Positions 35,433 to 43,188 of a stretch of DNA of 64,000 nt are shown here, in pieces. This DNA comes from Bdellovibrionaceae bacterium UBA2339. Its GTDB lineage: Bacteria; Bdellovibrionota; Bdellovibrionia; Bdellovibrionales; JAMPXM01. The position numbers and the translations under genes were made by a program. The stretch's first letter is position 1. Every line of letters starts with the position of its first letter. The DNA lies in assembly GCA_002344785.1 (NCBI GenBank), contig DDUL01000006.1, positions 1 to 64,000 of the forward strand, in the 5' to 3' direction. The notes below the pieces were generated by a model, which made no database searches, had not been told where the DNA came from, and was given only the letters and a program-made list of their open reading frames with translations.

Positions 35433-36740
35433 ATGAAACAAGCCACAATTTCTCCATATTCCAAGACCTCTCACTTGGCGCGAATCGCAAGTCACGCGGC
35501 CACAGTCTTCGTGCTCTCCGCCGCAAGCTCCGCCCCAAGTTCATCAGCAAGCGGCGCGGAAGTCGCGCCGGAGTTTCAAAGCTTCCCCACTTGGCGCGCG
35601 ATGCAACTTGCGGATCCGCGACTCATCGACTCCGAATACCAAAGCGACATTGAAGCCTACGCCGAGTCGCCACTTCGCCGCTCATTCCTGAACAACAAAA
35701 ATTTCTTTTCCGTCTCTGCGGGCAGCCTCTCCGCGACACAGTTCGACTCACGCCTCCAAGCCCAACTCAAGACGCAGCTTTCTGATCGCTACGAGTTTCG
35801 CTTTCACCGCGTCGAACATGAAAATTACGAAGAGGCACTTCGCGCAAGCCTCATCGAATTGGCCTATCGACTGGATCAAGAGTGGTGGCTCTCCGCCTAT
35901 GGCAGCTTGGAGCGATTCAAGAAAGAAGACGATCTCGGCGTCGCCTTGATTTGGCGACAGCAAGACGCCTTCACGAGCGGCGCAAGCAACGATTCATCAT
36001 CTCCCCACGAAACCTTGGCGCAGGAATTCCGACTCTTCGCCACGCAAGTGGACTTCACACGCTCGGAACGCAGCGACTCCGGCGACACCTTCGCGCAAGG
36101 CAAAGCGCCTTGGTCATTCGGCTACGTGTACCGCACGCCCAACTTGGAAAATTATCTTCGCCGCGAAAGCAAAACCGAGTGGATCTCACCTGCCGACGAC
36201 CGGCGCATGACCCACGAAAAGACCGCCTTCGGTCACACTCAGCGCGATTCCAACCGAAAGCACGCTGTGCGACTCTTCGCCGATCGCCTCACGCAAAGTC
36301 TCACCACAATTTCCAGCGCCACAACTCGAAGCCTTCGTCGCGATCGCCTCGAGGCTGAATACCGTCGTCGATATTCGCTCGAGGCCACAGGCTCACAAAT
36401 CGAAGTTGGCCTCAGTTGGGTGCGCCGAGAATGGCAAAATGAGCTTGATGCACGCATGATTCACACACAAACATCGCCGCTGATCTCTTGGCTAGAAAAC
36501 GGCGACTCTCCCGGCTGGGAAATCGCTTACGGCGGCACTTGGTTTCGCGCTTCGGAAGATCTGAGCTTGGGCGCCGCCAATTTGAAGTCAGCAGCTTGGG
36601 AGTCTCGATTGAATCTTCGTCGCCTCATCGCATTTGATACCCGAGGCCGCCTGGAACTTGCGCTCACATTCGATCTCGATGGCGGCGGCGAGTTCGGAAC
36701 CTTCGAAGGTGGCCACGGACAGTTTGTCGTGGAGTTTTGA
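35433..36740 (+). CDS. predicted outer-membrane beta-barrel-like protein
   Basis: This 435-residue protein has an N-terminal signal (HAATVFVLSAASSAP) and then alternating strand-like runs. Examples are QTQ/KTQLSDRYEFRFHRVEH, EWWLSAYGSLERFKK, GVALIWRQQDAF, SQIEVGLSWVRREW and RLELALTFDL. It ends in GQFVVEF, a typical barrel terminus. There are many charged and aromatic residues and no cysteines. The ATG at 35433 places the signal near the N-terminus; the longer frame is less likely. It diverges from the prepilin operon across a 264-nt promoter region. A 15-bp repeat array begins at its stop codon. Confidence 0.68.
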   Translation: MKQATISPYSKTSHLARIASHAATVFVLSAASSAPSSSASGAEVAPEFQSFPTWRAMQLADPRLIDSEYQSDIEAYAESPLRRSFLNNKNFFSVSAGSLSATQFDSRLQAQLKTQLSDRYEFRFHRVEHENYEEALRASLIELAYRLDQEWWLSAYGSLERFKKEDDLGVALIWRQQDAFTSGASNDSSSPHETLAQEFRLFATQVDFTRSERSDSGDTFAQGKAPWSFGYVYRTPNLENYLRRESKTEWISPADDRRMTHEKTAFGHTQRDSNRKHAVRLFADRLTQSLTTISSATTRSLRRDRLEAEYRRRYSLEATGSQIEVGLSWVRREWQNELDARMIHTQTSPLISWLENGDSPGWEIAYGGTWFRASEDLSLGAANLKSAAWESRLNLRRLIAFDTRGRLELALTFDLDGGGEFGTFEGGHGQFVVEF

Positions 36741-36838
36741 ACTGTGGTGTTTTGAACTGCGGTGTTTTGATCTGTGAGGTTTTGATTTTGGGTGCTTGGA
36801 AATGCGGAGGATTGATCTGTGGAGGACTGATCGACAAA
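36734..36838 (+). repeat. degenerate 15-bp tandem repeats, 7 copies
   Basis: Seven consecutive 15-mers start at 36734, 36749, 36764, 36779, 36794, 36809 and 36824. The first four are close to GTTTTGAACTGTGGT, the later ones progressively diverged (GGATTGATCTGTGGA). The first copy contains the TGA stop of the barrel gene. The minus strand frame would read pentapeptides, but no gene is supported there. Confidence 0.85.
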
Positions 36839-36880
36839 GATCCGCAGGCCTACGCGCACTCTTGGTTTGGTTTTGGGCAT

Positions 36881-37063
36881 CATCCGCGCTGGCGCGGGTC
36901 ACGGCGCGTTGTTTGAAGTTCGCCGTTGAGAGTTGGTGACGCGCAGAACTCGGACCTCATCCGCGCTGGCGCGGGTCACAGTGCGTTGTTTGAAGTTCGC
37001 CGTTGAGAGTTGGTGACGCGCAGAACTCGGACCTCATCCGCGCTGGCGCGGGTCACAGTGCGT
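36881..37063 (+). repeat. 77-bp direct tandem repeat, two full copies plus 29 nt
   Basis: The unit begins CATCCGCGCTGGCGCGGGTC at 36881, again at 36958 and again at 37035. The two full copies differ at two positions only (ACGGCG versus ACAGTG). The third copy stops matching after 29 nt. Each unit carries the short hairpin CCGCG-CTGG-CGCGG. There is no coding frame with support. Confidence 0.9.
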
Positions 37064-37108
37064 CGTGTTTCACCCACCGACTTCCGACAAATGATTACAC
37101 CGATATTT

Positions 37109-37215
37109 TGGCGCCTGCTCGCGACTGCACAATCAAAGAGGGCGCAGAGGCAGGTTCCGTCCAACCTGCCGCCACTTCAGTGGCGCCTGCTCGCGACTGC
37201 TCGCAGAGGCAGGTT
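37109..37215 (+). repeat. hairpins and duplicated words downstream of tRNA-Cys
   Basis: TGGCGCCTGCTCGCGACTGC occurs identically at 37109-37128 and 37181-37200, and GCAGAGGCAGGTT at 37144-37156 and 37203-37215. Between them lie two stems: GGCAGGTT/AACCTGCC (37149-37170) and CGCCACT/AGTGGCG (37170-37185). Read on the minus strand these follow the tRNA-Cys 3' end and may act as processing or termination hairpins. Confidence 0.7.
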
Positions 37216-37288
37216 GGAGGTGGTAGAGGGATTCGCACCCCCGTACGCGGATTTGCAGTCCGCTGCCTAACTCCTCGGCCATACCACC
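37215..37288 (-). tRNA. tRNA-Cys (anticodon GCA)
   Basis: On the minus strand the cloverleaf has acceptor GGTGGTA/TACCACC, D-stem GCC/GGC, anticodon stem GCGGA/TCCGC with loop CTGCAAA (anticodon GCA), and a T-arm GGG-TGCGAAT-CCC. Discriminator T and encoded CCA follow, as usual for tRNA-Cys. The T-loop reads TGC where TTC is nearly universal, so position 55 is G instead of U (see findings). It is the only cysteine tRNA in the window. Confidence 0.92.
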
Positions 37289-37347
37289 GTTAGACTTGGT
37301 CTCGATCAGCTCCGGGCAAAACAACAAAGAGCTGGGACCTTGAGTCC

Positions 37348-39138
37348 TCACAATGTAGGGGCTTCGCCGTCTGAGGTCAAATCCGTCCTCGCCAGAGTTG
37401 CCCAGGGACTTGGCAGTTCACGCCGCCCCAGCTCCGCAAAACTCAGAACCGTCCAAAGCCTGGCCTCTAGGCGATGCTCCTCGCCCACCTCCTCACACTG
37501 ATCCAGATCTGCGAGGGCTCGGGCGACTCTTTCCTGAGCCCAAGCCCTTCGCCCCTGAGACAAGATCAAAGCTTGCGCCTGCTGCTCCGCCTTCGCCCTC
37601 CACATCGCCTTGGCCTCGGCCCCCTCACCCATTTCCGACTCAATCCGCTTTCGACGAAACTGCAGTCCGGCGACACACAGCGAACGAAGCTCAGCCAGAG
37701 AATACAAACAGTCGTGATGACGACCGCTCGATGGCGAACTGGCCACCACATCCGTTGGCTGCAGTTGAAGTCCACTCGGCAGGCCCAGCATCACGAAGTG
37801 ATCCATCACCGGCGATCGCCAAGTTTGCTCTCGCAAGGAGCGAAGGCGTGAAGGACATCGACAGGCTGAGCTGAGACTCAAGTCGCTTTGTCCGCACGCG
37901 CACAGGCTACCCGACGCCAAGATCTGCGATTCAAACTTCCAACGCCTTCGCTGCGTAGAGCGTGAGATCTCCCAAGAGCCTTGCGCCATCGGCGCCATCA
38001 GACTGAGTCGCACATTTTCATTCCATCGCTCCCATTCTTCCAGCAGCAGACACCCACCACGCACTCGCGCCAAAGCTCCGGCTCGAGGCGAGCTTCCTCC
38101 ACCTAAGAGCCCGGCGATGGTCAGCGGTGAAGTCGGCGCCTCAAGCGGCAGCTTCGGCCAACTTTGTTCGTCGCCCTCGGCACTCGTACCGCGCTCGGCG
38201 CGTAGCTCGGCACTCGACTCCGCGAACTCGGCAAAGGATCGCAAATCGTGAACCAACCGAAGCAGCGAAGCTAAGCCCATCGAATGCGGCCCCAACACCA
38301 AGGTGTGAAAGCGCCCGAGCGCGGATGCGATCACAAAGCGTGCGGCTCGACGATTCAAACTCAGTCCCGCCCAAGCCTCACTACACTGAGCTTGAGGATC
38401 CCCATGACCGAGTTCACGGGATCTCTGCCTCGAACTCACAGCGCTCGAACTGCGATGGGCATCGTGAAGTCGCTGCGTTTTCTGTAACAGCTCCGTGAGA
38501 TCCGCAAGTTCACTGAGCCGAGCCGGGCCGAAGCATCGAAATCGCGAACTTGCGGAATCGCCTGGTGCGACCTCGTGCTCATAGCCCATTGAAAGAAGGC
38601 CTTGGAGGTCAGTCGCCATCGGCTCAGGCAAAATGAAGCTGGGCCAGATCTTCGCACGCCGAGAGGCCTCGACGGCCTTTGCCTCAGCATCCGCCTCCCC
38701 AAGATCCTCCAACAACCCCATTTCCGACACTAACTGTCGCGCAAGTTCCGTCGCACTTTGATCGCGAACTTCCGGCATTTTGACTTCACCACCCAGACTC
38801 AGATCACCCCAGACCCAAGGCTCGGCACCCAAAGCTTCAGCTCCCTTCACTTGTTCCGTGAGCCACAAAACACCCAGTGCAACGGGCAAATCCAAGCCAC
38901 ACATACTGATGCGTTCGGCACGCGGAGAAATATCCACAAGCAGCTTCAAGCCGCGAGGAAAGCGAAATCCAAGCGAGCGAATGGCCGACTTCACTCTCAA
39001 GGCCACGTCGCGAAGTGCGGGATCTCGCCCCCCTAAAAACACGATTTGCGGTAGTCCCGGAACCCACCGCATCTCCAAACGAATGGCCTTCCAAGCATCA
39101 GCTTGTTTCACCCAAGTTCTCATTGTGATCATCGACAT
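37348..39138 (-). CDS. ComM/YifB-like AAA protein with degenerate ATP-binding motif
   Basis: This is a 596-residue protein. Residues about 20-105 are the ComM N-terminal domain (VPGLPQIVFLGGRD, AIRSLGFRFPRGLKLL, LDLPVALGVLWL). The AAA core is recognisable from context: GLLGGGSSPRAGALARV followed by a Walker-B-like CLLLEEWERW and ASGSLCACG, parallel to the ComM sensor region. The expected Walker A (GPPGSGKS) is replaced by LGPHSMGLASLL, lacking Gly-Lys-Ser/Thr, and Walker B has Glu-Glu for Asp-Glu. The C-terminal ComM helices (QERVARALADL) are present. ComM is a hexameric branch-migration helicase aiding natural transformation. This copy probably does not hydrolyse ATP. Confidence 0.75.
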   Translation of the reverse strand: MSMITMRTWVKQADAWKAIRLEMRWVPGLPQIVFLGGRDPALRDVALRVKSAIRSLGFRFPRGLKLLVDISPRAERISMCGLDLPVALGVLWLTEQVKGAEALGAEPWVWGDLSLGGEVKMPEVRDQSATELARQLVSEMGLLEDLGEADAEAKAVEASRRAKIWPSFILPEPMATDLQGLLSMGYEHEVAPGDSASSRFRCFGPARLSELADLTELLQKTQRLHDAHRSSSAVSSRQRSRELGHGDPQAQCSEAWAGLSLNRRAARFVIASALGRFHTLVLGPHSMGLASLLRLVHDLRSFAEFAESSAELRAERGTSAEGDEQSWPKLPLEAPTSPLTIAGLLGGGSSPRAGALARVRGGCLLLEEWERWNENVRLSLMAPMAQGSWEISRSTQRRRWKFESQILASGSLCACGQSDLSLSSACRCPSRLRSLREQTWRSPVMDHFVMLGLPSGLQLQPTDVVASSPSSGRHHDCLYSLAELRSLCVAGLQFRRKRIESEMGEGAEAKAMWRAKAEQQAQALILSQGRRAWAQERVARALADLDQCEEVGEEHRLEARLWTVLSFAELGRRELPSPWATLARTDLTSDGEAPTL

Positions 39139-39458
39139 TTCCCAAAACCTCCCAGTGCCTCAGCCCCACCGAGAGCTCGCAATTCGAGGTCCATTTTGGG
39201 TGCGTTCAGAAGCCCGCCGTGAAAGCTCTTCAAGTCCGATCGGCGGACGGCCCACCTAAAGCATCCCCGCGGGCCAATGCGCTGGCCCCGATCTTTGCAA
39301 AGCCGAATCAATGATCGTCATAAGAATTTCGAATGTTGCGCTTTTGTGTAGGGTCGTCGGTCCCAACCGACACGCCCCCACCGCAAGCCTTCACCACCGT
39401 GATGATCTGCCCCTGTTCTAAACAAAGGGCAAAAAACTTTGTGAGCGAGGAAAGAAAC
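39139..39458. other. intergenic region between divergent comM-like gene and a secreted-protein gene
   Basis: These 320 nt carry the promoters of both neighbours by position. Small frames here lack ribosome sites. No repeat, hairpin or RNA gene is evident. Confidence 0.5.
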
Positions 39459-40307
39459 ATGATCGTCGCACCACGCCTGACTCAGCAGCTTCAACAGCGC
39501 CGCATTCTCATGCGAGCACTTCTCTTCATCTCCTTGCTGCTCGCCTCGTCGCTGATCATTTCGCTGCTCTCGCTCTCCGCCAACGCGCAAACACCTCACG
39601 CACCCGCCGATGCCGCTAGCCAAGAAAGTGCGCGCCGAAGCTTCTGCCAGCTTCGCGAGTTTCGAATGGTGAACGCCAGCTCCATCCGCTCAGCGGTCAC
39701 GACGATCGCCGCCCTCGACGTTCGCGGCGAGGCCCGCTTTCAGCGCATGCTTCCCGCACTCTGCCCGGGCGCGCAAACACAACACGAAGCTCAACTCTTC
39801 ACTGCACTTCGCGCTGGATTCTTGAGCGGAGCCCTGACTGAAGATCTCGGCATTCGCACTTTGCTTGAAATGCTGGGAACACAAGGCCTCAAAGAGCTGA
39901 GCCCTTCGGCTGTCGCCACCAACCTGATCATGGCGGTTGCTGAACTTCGCCTGTGGGAAAAGTCGCCCGACGAATTGGCTCAACTTCGCCGTCGTCCCGC
40001 GCAGTTCGAACAAGTCATGCGAACAGCCAGCGCGATTTTGCAAAGCACAGCCGCGGCACGCGATCAGCTCATCAACGGTGAACGTGAGCTTTCGACCGAG
40101 CCCACAGCACCCGGCGCAAGTCTCGCACTTCCAAGTCTTGCCAATCCCGCGCGCCCGACGCTTCTGCCAGGTCGCAGTGATCAAGAAATGCATCGCAGCC
40201 GGCAGCTTGGCGCTCGTCTCAACGCGACTCCCAACACACTTCGTCGCGAAGCATGTGAGCAGGAAAAGCAAGCTGGTCGCCTGCCCGCCGACACGATCTG
40301 CCGCTAA
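39459..40307 (+). CDS. secreted hypothetical protein
   Basis: This 282-residue protein uses ATG 39459, with GCGAGGAAAG ahead. A long hydrophobic signal (LLFISLLLASSLIISLLSL, cleavage after ANA near residue 43) exports it. The mature part is mostly helical, with three to four cysteines (SFCQLRE, PALCPGA, REACEQE, DTICR) and an Ala/Arg/Gln-rich middle. The last 60 residues are Pro/Leu-rich and loop-like. No family is recognised. It is alone on the plus strand, convergent with xerD. Confidence 0.65.
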   Translation: MIVAPRLTQQLQQRRILMRALLFISLLLASSLIISLLSLSANAQTPHAPADAASQESARRSFCQLREFRMVNASSIRSAVTTIAALDVRGEARFQRMLPALCPGAQTQHEAQLFTALRAGFLSGALTEDLGIRTLLEMLGTQGLKELSPSAVATNLIMAVAELRLWEKSPDELAQLRRRPAQFEQVMRTASAILQSTAAARDQLINGERELSTEPTAPGASLALPSLANPARPTLLPGRSDQEMHRSRQLGARLNATPNTLRREACEQEKQAGRLPADTICR

Positions 40308-40364
40308 GTTCTGACGCCAGGTGATTTCAACACCGTGCGTGCCGCTTCGGCGATCGCCTAGATC

Positions 40365-41288
40365 TTAGGTCTTGGACTGTCTTTCACTCGCCAGCGGATG
40401 ATGCGAGATCGCTTCCACCAGCGCCGGTGTCGCCACGCTGGTGTAGATCTGCGTAGTTTGAATCGACGCATGTCCCAGCAAAATTTGAATACTGCGTAGA
40501 TCCGCACCTGACTCAAGAAGTGCCGTGGCACATCCATGACGGAAGCGATGCGGATGCACGGTTTCCGCAAAGCCGGCCGTCTCCGACCAACTGGCCAGCC
40601 AGCGCCACACATCCACGCGCGAAGGCCTGTGGCCTCGATCATTCAACAACAGCGCTTCCGCCTCACCGGTCTTGCGCACAAGCTCCGGGCGAATGCGCTG
40701 CAAATAGGTGCGAAGCTCATCGGCCAAGCCTTGGGTAAGCGGCACGGCCCGCTCTTTGTCGCCCTTACCGAGGATCGAAAGCCACGCATCAGTGTCGTGA
40801 AAGTCGCGCAGATTCAGTCCACACAACTCACTCACGCGACAACCCAATCCGTAAAGAAGATAGAGCGTCAGTCGATTGCGACCGCGGCGAATGGGATCTT
40901 CAACACTTTCCGCCGCCGCAAGCAGCTGATCAAACTCCGCGGGCATCAAGGGCTTTGGCAGCCCCGCTTTGACTTTGGGCGGACGAAGTTCTTTGAGCTC
41001 GGGAGCTGTAAAGCCTTGTGCCTCGCAAAAGCGGAAGTAGGTGCGTAACGAAGAGATCACGCGCGCCTGCGATCGCGTCGAAAGTCCCTGCTCTTTCATG
41101 AATTGATAGAAGCCCGACACGCTTTGGTTCTTCGCGCGATAAGCCTCCCAGAGTTCCAGATCGCGACGATAGGCCATGACGGTGTTTTGCGATCGACCTC
41201 GCACATGCTGAAGGTCATCGAAAAATTCCACCCACAATCGCAAAGCCGGCCGATCCGTCGACGTGCTCACTGACTCGCGCAATGCCAT
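40365..41288 (-). CDS. xerD: XerC/XerD-type tyrosine recombinase
   Basis: This 307-residue recombinase has the N-terminal SAM-like core-binding domain (FDDLQHVRGRSQNTVMAYRRDL) and the catalytic domain. Catalytic residues are all visible: Arg in LGCRVSEL, Lys in GKGDKERAVPL, HxxR in HPHRFRHG, His in LLGHASIQTT and the Tyr nucleophile in QIYTSV. The length is normal for Xer proteins, and it carries no phage-integrase arm-binding domain, so chromosome-dimer resolution at dif is likely. Whether it is XerC or XerD cannot be fixed from one copy. Confidence 0.88.
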   Translation of the reverse strand: MALRESVSTSTDRPALRLWVEFFDDLQHVRGRSQNTVMAYRRDLELWEAYRAKNQSVSGFYQFMKEQGLSTRSQARVISSLRTYFRFCEAQGFTAPELKELRPPKVKAGLPKPLMPAEFDQLLAAAESVEDPIRRGRNRLTLYLLYGLGCRVSELCGLNLRDFHDTDAWLSILGKGDKERAVPLTQGLADELRTYLQRIRPELVRKTGEAEALLLNDRGHRPSRVDVWRWLASWSETAGFAETVHPHRFRHGCATALLESGADLRSIQILLGHASIQTTQIYTSVATPALVEAISHHPLASERQSKT

Positions 41289-41337
41289 GCGGAAATCAGA
41301 GCAGAACTCGGGCGCGGACGCAACAGCTCGAAAAAGA

Positions 41338-41374
41338 AAACGGCGGTACCGAGCCCATCTCGATACCGCCGTTT
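41338..41374 (-). terminator. rho-independent terminator for the lipoprotein operon
   Basis: An 11-bp stem AAACGGCGGTA/TACCGCCGTTT with a 15-nt loop lies 42 nt past the stop at 41416 on the minus strand, followed on that strand by TTTTCTTTTT. It separates the lipoprotein operon from xerD. It also has a T-run on the plus side, so it could act in both directions. Confidence 0.85.
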
Positions 41375-41415
41375 TTGGAAGGGGATTGGGGACTAAAGAC
41401 TAACCGATCACTAAA

Positions 41416-42054
41416 TTAGAGCGAGAAGATGAATTCGTCGGGATACATACAGCCCGCCATCGAGTTCACCTGCGAGAAACCGTTCAGAGAGAACGGGAAC
41501 TGTCGTCCATCAACAGCCACCGCCGCCGGCATCGCCGAGTTCAACCAGTTGTTGTAAAGGTTCAGCGTCAACTGAGTTGGACCATTGGCCTGCAGCTGCA
41601 AGTTCCAGAAGCTCTGCATGTTCCACTGGCCCGGCACCAAAGTGGTGACCGAATAATCGCCTGCGGGGATGTTGCAGAGATTGTTCTGTGTCGCCTGACG
41701 CACGCGCAGTGTGCCGACCGCGACCACGTTGCCGGAGTACGACGGAATCGCACCCGCCATCACTTGCCCAGCCTGCTGCAAGTAAGCCGCGTCACCGCGG
41801 AACTCCAAAGTGAGCTCAGCCTTCAACACTCCACCTGAGTAGTGGCGACCTACAGCCGAAGCGAGCAACGAAGTGTTCGCCGGACAGTTCACACAAGCCG
41901 GGTTGACTGGACCCGGAGGTGTTGCGGCGCCACCGCCATTGTTCTTTGATCCGCAGGCCGTGAAGACCATGGCCGAGGCCACAGCGACCATCGAGATCGC
42001 GCTGCCCTTCATCCACCAGCGGAGATTCATCCACCAAGGTTTAAAGTGTTTCAT
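41416..42054 (-). CDS. lipoprotein of unknown function
   Basis: This 212-residue protein has a signal peptide ending in the lipobox VFTAC (cysteine near residue 34), then a Gly/Pro-rich linker and a CVNCPAN motif. The mature domain is beta-rich (GVLKAELTLEFRGDA, NVVAVGTLRVRQAT, TQLTLNLYNNWL) and carries further cysteines (NLCNI, MAGCMYP). It is the second gene of a two-lipoprotein operon, ended by a strong terminator. No family is recognised. Confidence 0.78.
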   Translation of the reverse strand: MKHFKPWWMNLRWWMKGSAISMVAVASAMVFTACGSKNNGGGAATPPGPVNPACVNCPANTSLLASAVGRHYSGGVLKAELTLEFRGDAAYLQQAGQVMAGAIPSYSGNVVAVGTLRVRQATQNNLCNIPAGDYSVTTLVPGQWNMQSFWNLQLQANGPTQLTLNLYNNWLNSAMPAAVAVDGRQFPFSLNGFSQVNSMAGCMYPDEFIFSL

Positions 42055-42103
42055 ACTAAGCTCCCTTCCCTATTCCTCATTCAAACTTCTGTTTTGACGA
42101 TTC

Positions 42104-42892
42104 TCACAATCCAGCGGCTGAGCGGGACAATCCCACAAAGTCGCCGAGTTTCTGATAGTTCACCGTGCGAGTTTCACCTTTGTTGTTCGGATACAAGCTC
42201 GAGGTCATGCTCACCGTTCCGCCTGCGCCACCGGGCACGATGAAGGTGCGGCAATCATAAGGACCGTAAGTGATCTGCCAGCACATCAAGTTCGGACCCT
42301 GCATCGGATTATTCGGATAACCATTGTCGAAGTTCTGGAAGTACACAGATCCACCGACATAGGCCGCGGGTGTTCCGTCACCTGTGTTGATCGTCTTATC
42401 GATCACCAACACCACCGCACCGTACTGGTCTTGGAAGAAGCCCTTGTACACAGGTGTAGAATTGTGGCTCACCCATCCATTGTAGGATTCGTTGGTCACG
42501 CCCGAGTAAGGATGAATGACACCCAATCCCGCTTCGATCACGCGTCCGCCATCGACGAAGCTGATCACCACGACATCAGATTTACGATTGATGTCGACAT
42601 TGATTGTGACCTGCTGCGGATTATTCGGATGCGAATTGAAGAACATCTGCGCCAACGCACCAGCTGAAGCCGTCAGTGTCGCCGTCGCACCGGAGTAGCC
42701 ACCGCCACCAGGAATAGGTGTTGGATTGGTTCCTCCACCAGGAGGAGGAGTAGGAAGCGTACATGCAGTGCGGCTGCAGTCAGGTACCCCACCTAAATTC
42801 ACATTGTCTTGCGGCGGGTTCGCGGGCTTGCTCTCTTTCGCGCAGCCGGACAACGCCAGCAGTGCGGTAAAGAGTAAAGTTGCGCGTTTCAT
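42104..42892 (-). CDS. lipoprotein of unknown function
   Basis: This is a 262-residue protein. The signal ALLALSGC (lipidated cysteine at residue 17) is followed by a Pro/Gly/Thr-rich linker (TPPPGGGTNPTP) and a beta-rich domain with QQVTINVDINRKSDVVVISF, GAVVLVIDK and a cysteine pair (MCWQITYGPYDC). It is the first gene of the operon with a second lipoprotein 49 nt downstream. The Pro-rich linker resembles the anchors of surface lipoproteins that extend away from the membrane. Function unknown. Confidence 0.78.
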   Translation of the reverse strand: MKRATLLFTALLALSGCAKESKPANPPQDNVNLGGVPDCSRTACTLPTPPPGGGTNPTPIPGGGGYSGATATLTASAGALAQMFFNSHPNNPQQVTINVDINRKSDVVVISFVDGGRVIEAGLGVIHPYSGVTNESYNGWVSHNSTPVYKGFFQDQYGAVVLVIDKTINTGDGTPAAYVGGSVYFQNFDNGYPNNPMQGPNLMCWQITYGPYDCRTFIVPGGAGGTVSMTSSLYPNNKGETRTVNYQKLGDFVGLSRSAAGL

Positions 42893-43188
42893 GACTCATC
42901 CCCGTTTCTCGGTCTGTTGGTCGACCGCCACCTTCCGCAGGACTTCAAATGCGAAGGCAGTGCCGAGTGTCTCAAGACGAGAGCGCGAGAATCAAAATCG
43001 CGAAACTTCAGGTGAATTCAGGAAGTGTCTCAAAGTGAGACAGCTCGAGAAGGATTACAGGGTGACGTTTTGTGCTCGCGAATGTGTCAAAGTGCGCCAA
43101 AAAGCGGCGCCGAAATCGCGAAATGAGGAAAGTTTCCAAGGGACTTGTCGGCGGCTATTCCAATGTGGCGGCGGCCATTGCTCGACGC
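42893..43188. other. intergenic region with a duplicated gene-end word
   Basis: These 296 nt separate the lipoprotein operon from the SpoIID-like gene. CTATTCCAATGT (43154-43165) repeats the 3' end of the SpoIID-like gene (43188-43199 includes its stop). Apart from that nothing is seen; the upstream lipoprotein promoter should lie here. Confidence 0.55.

Noticed and set aside
37003..37293. Plus-strand frames over the tRNA-Cys region
   Set aside because: They run through the 77-bp repeats and the tRNA itself.
40365..41288. Tyrosine recombinase as a phage or island integrase
   Set aside because: Length and layout match Xer proteins, there is no arm-binding domain, no att-like repeats or mobile genes around it.
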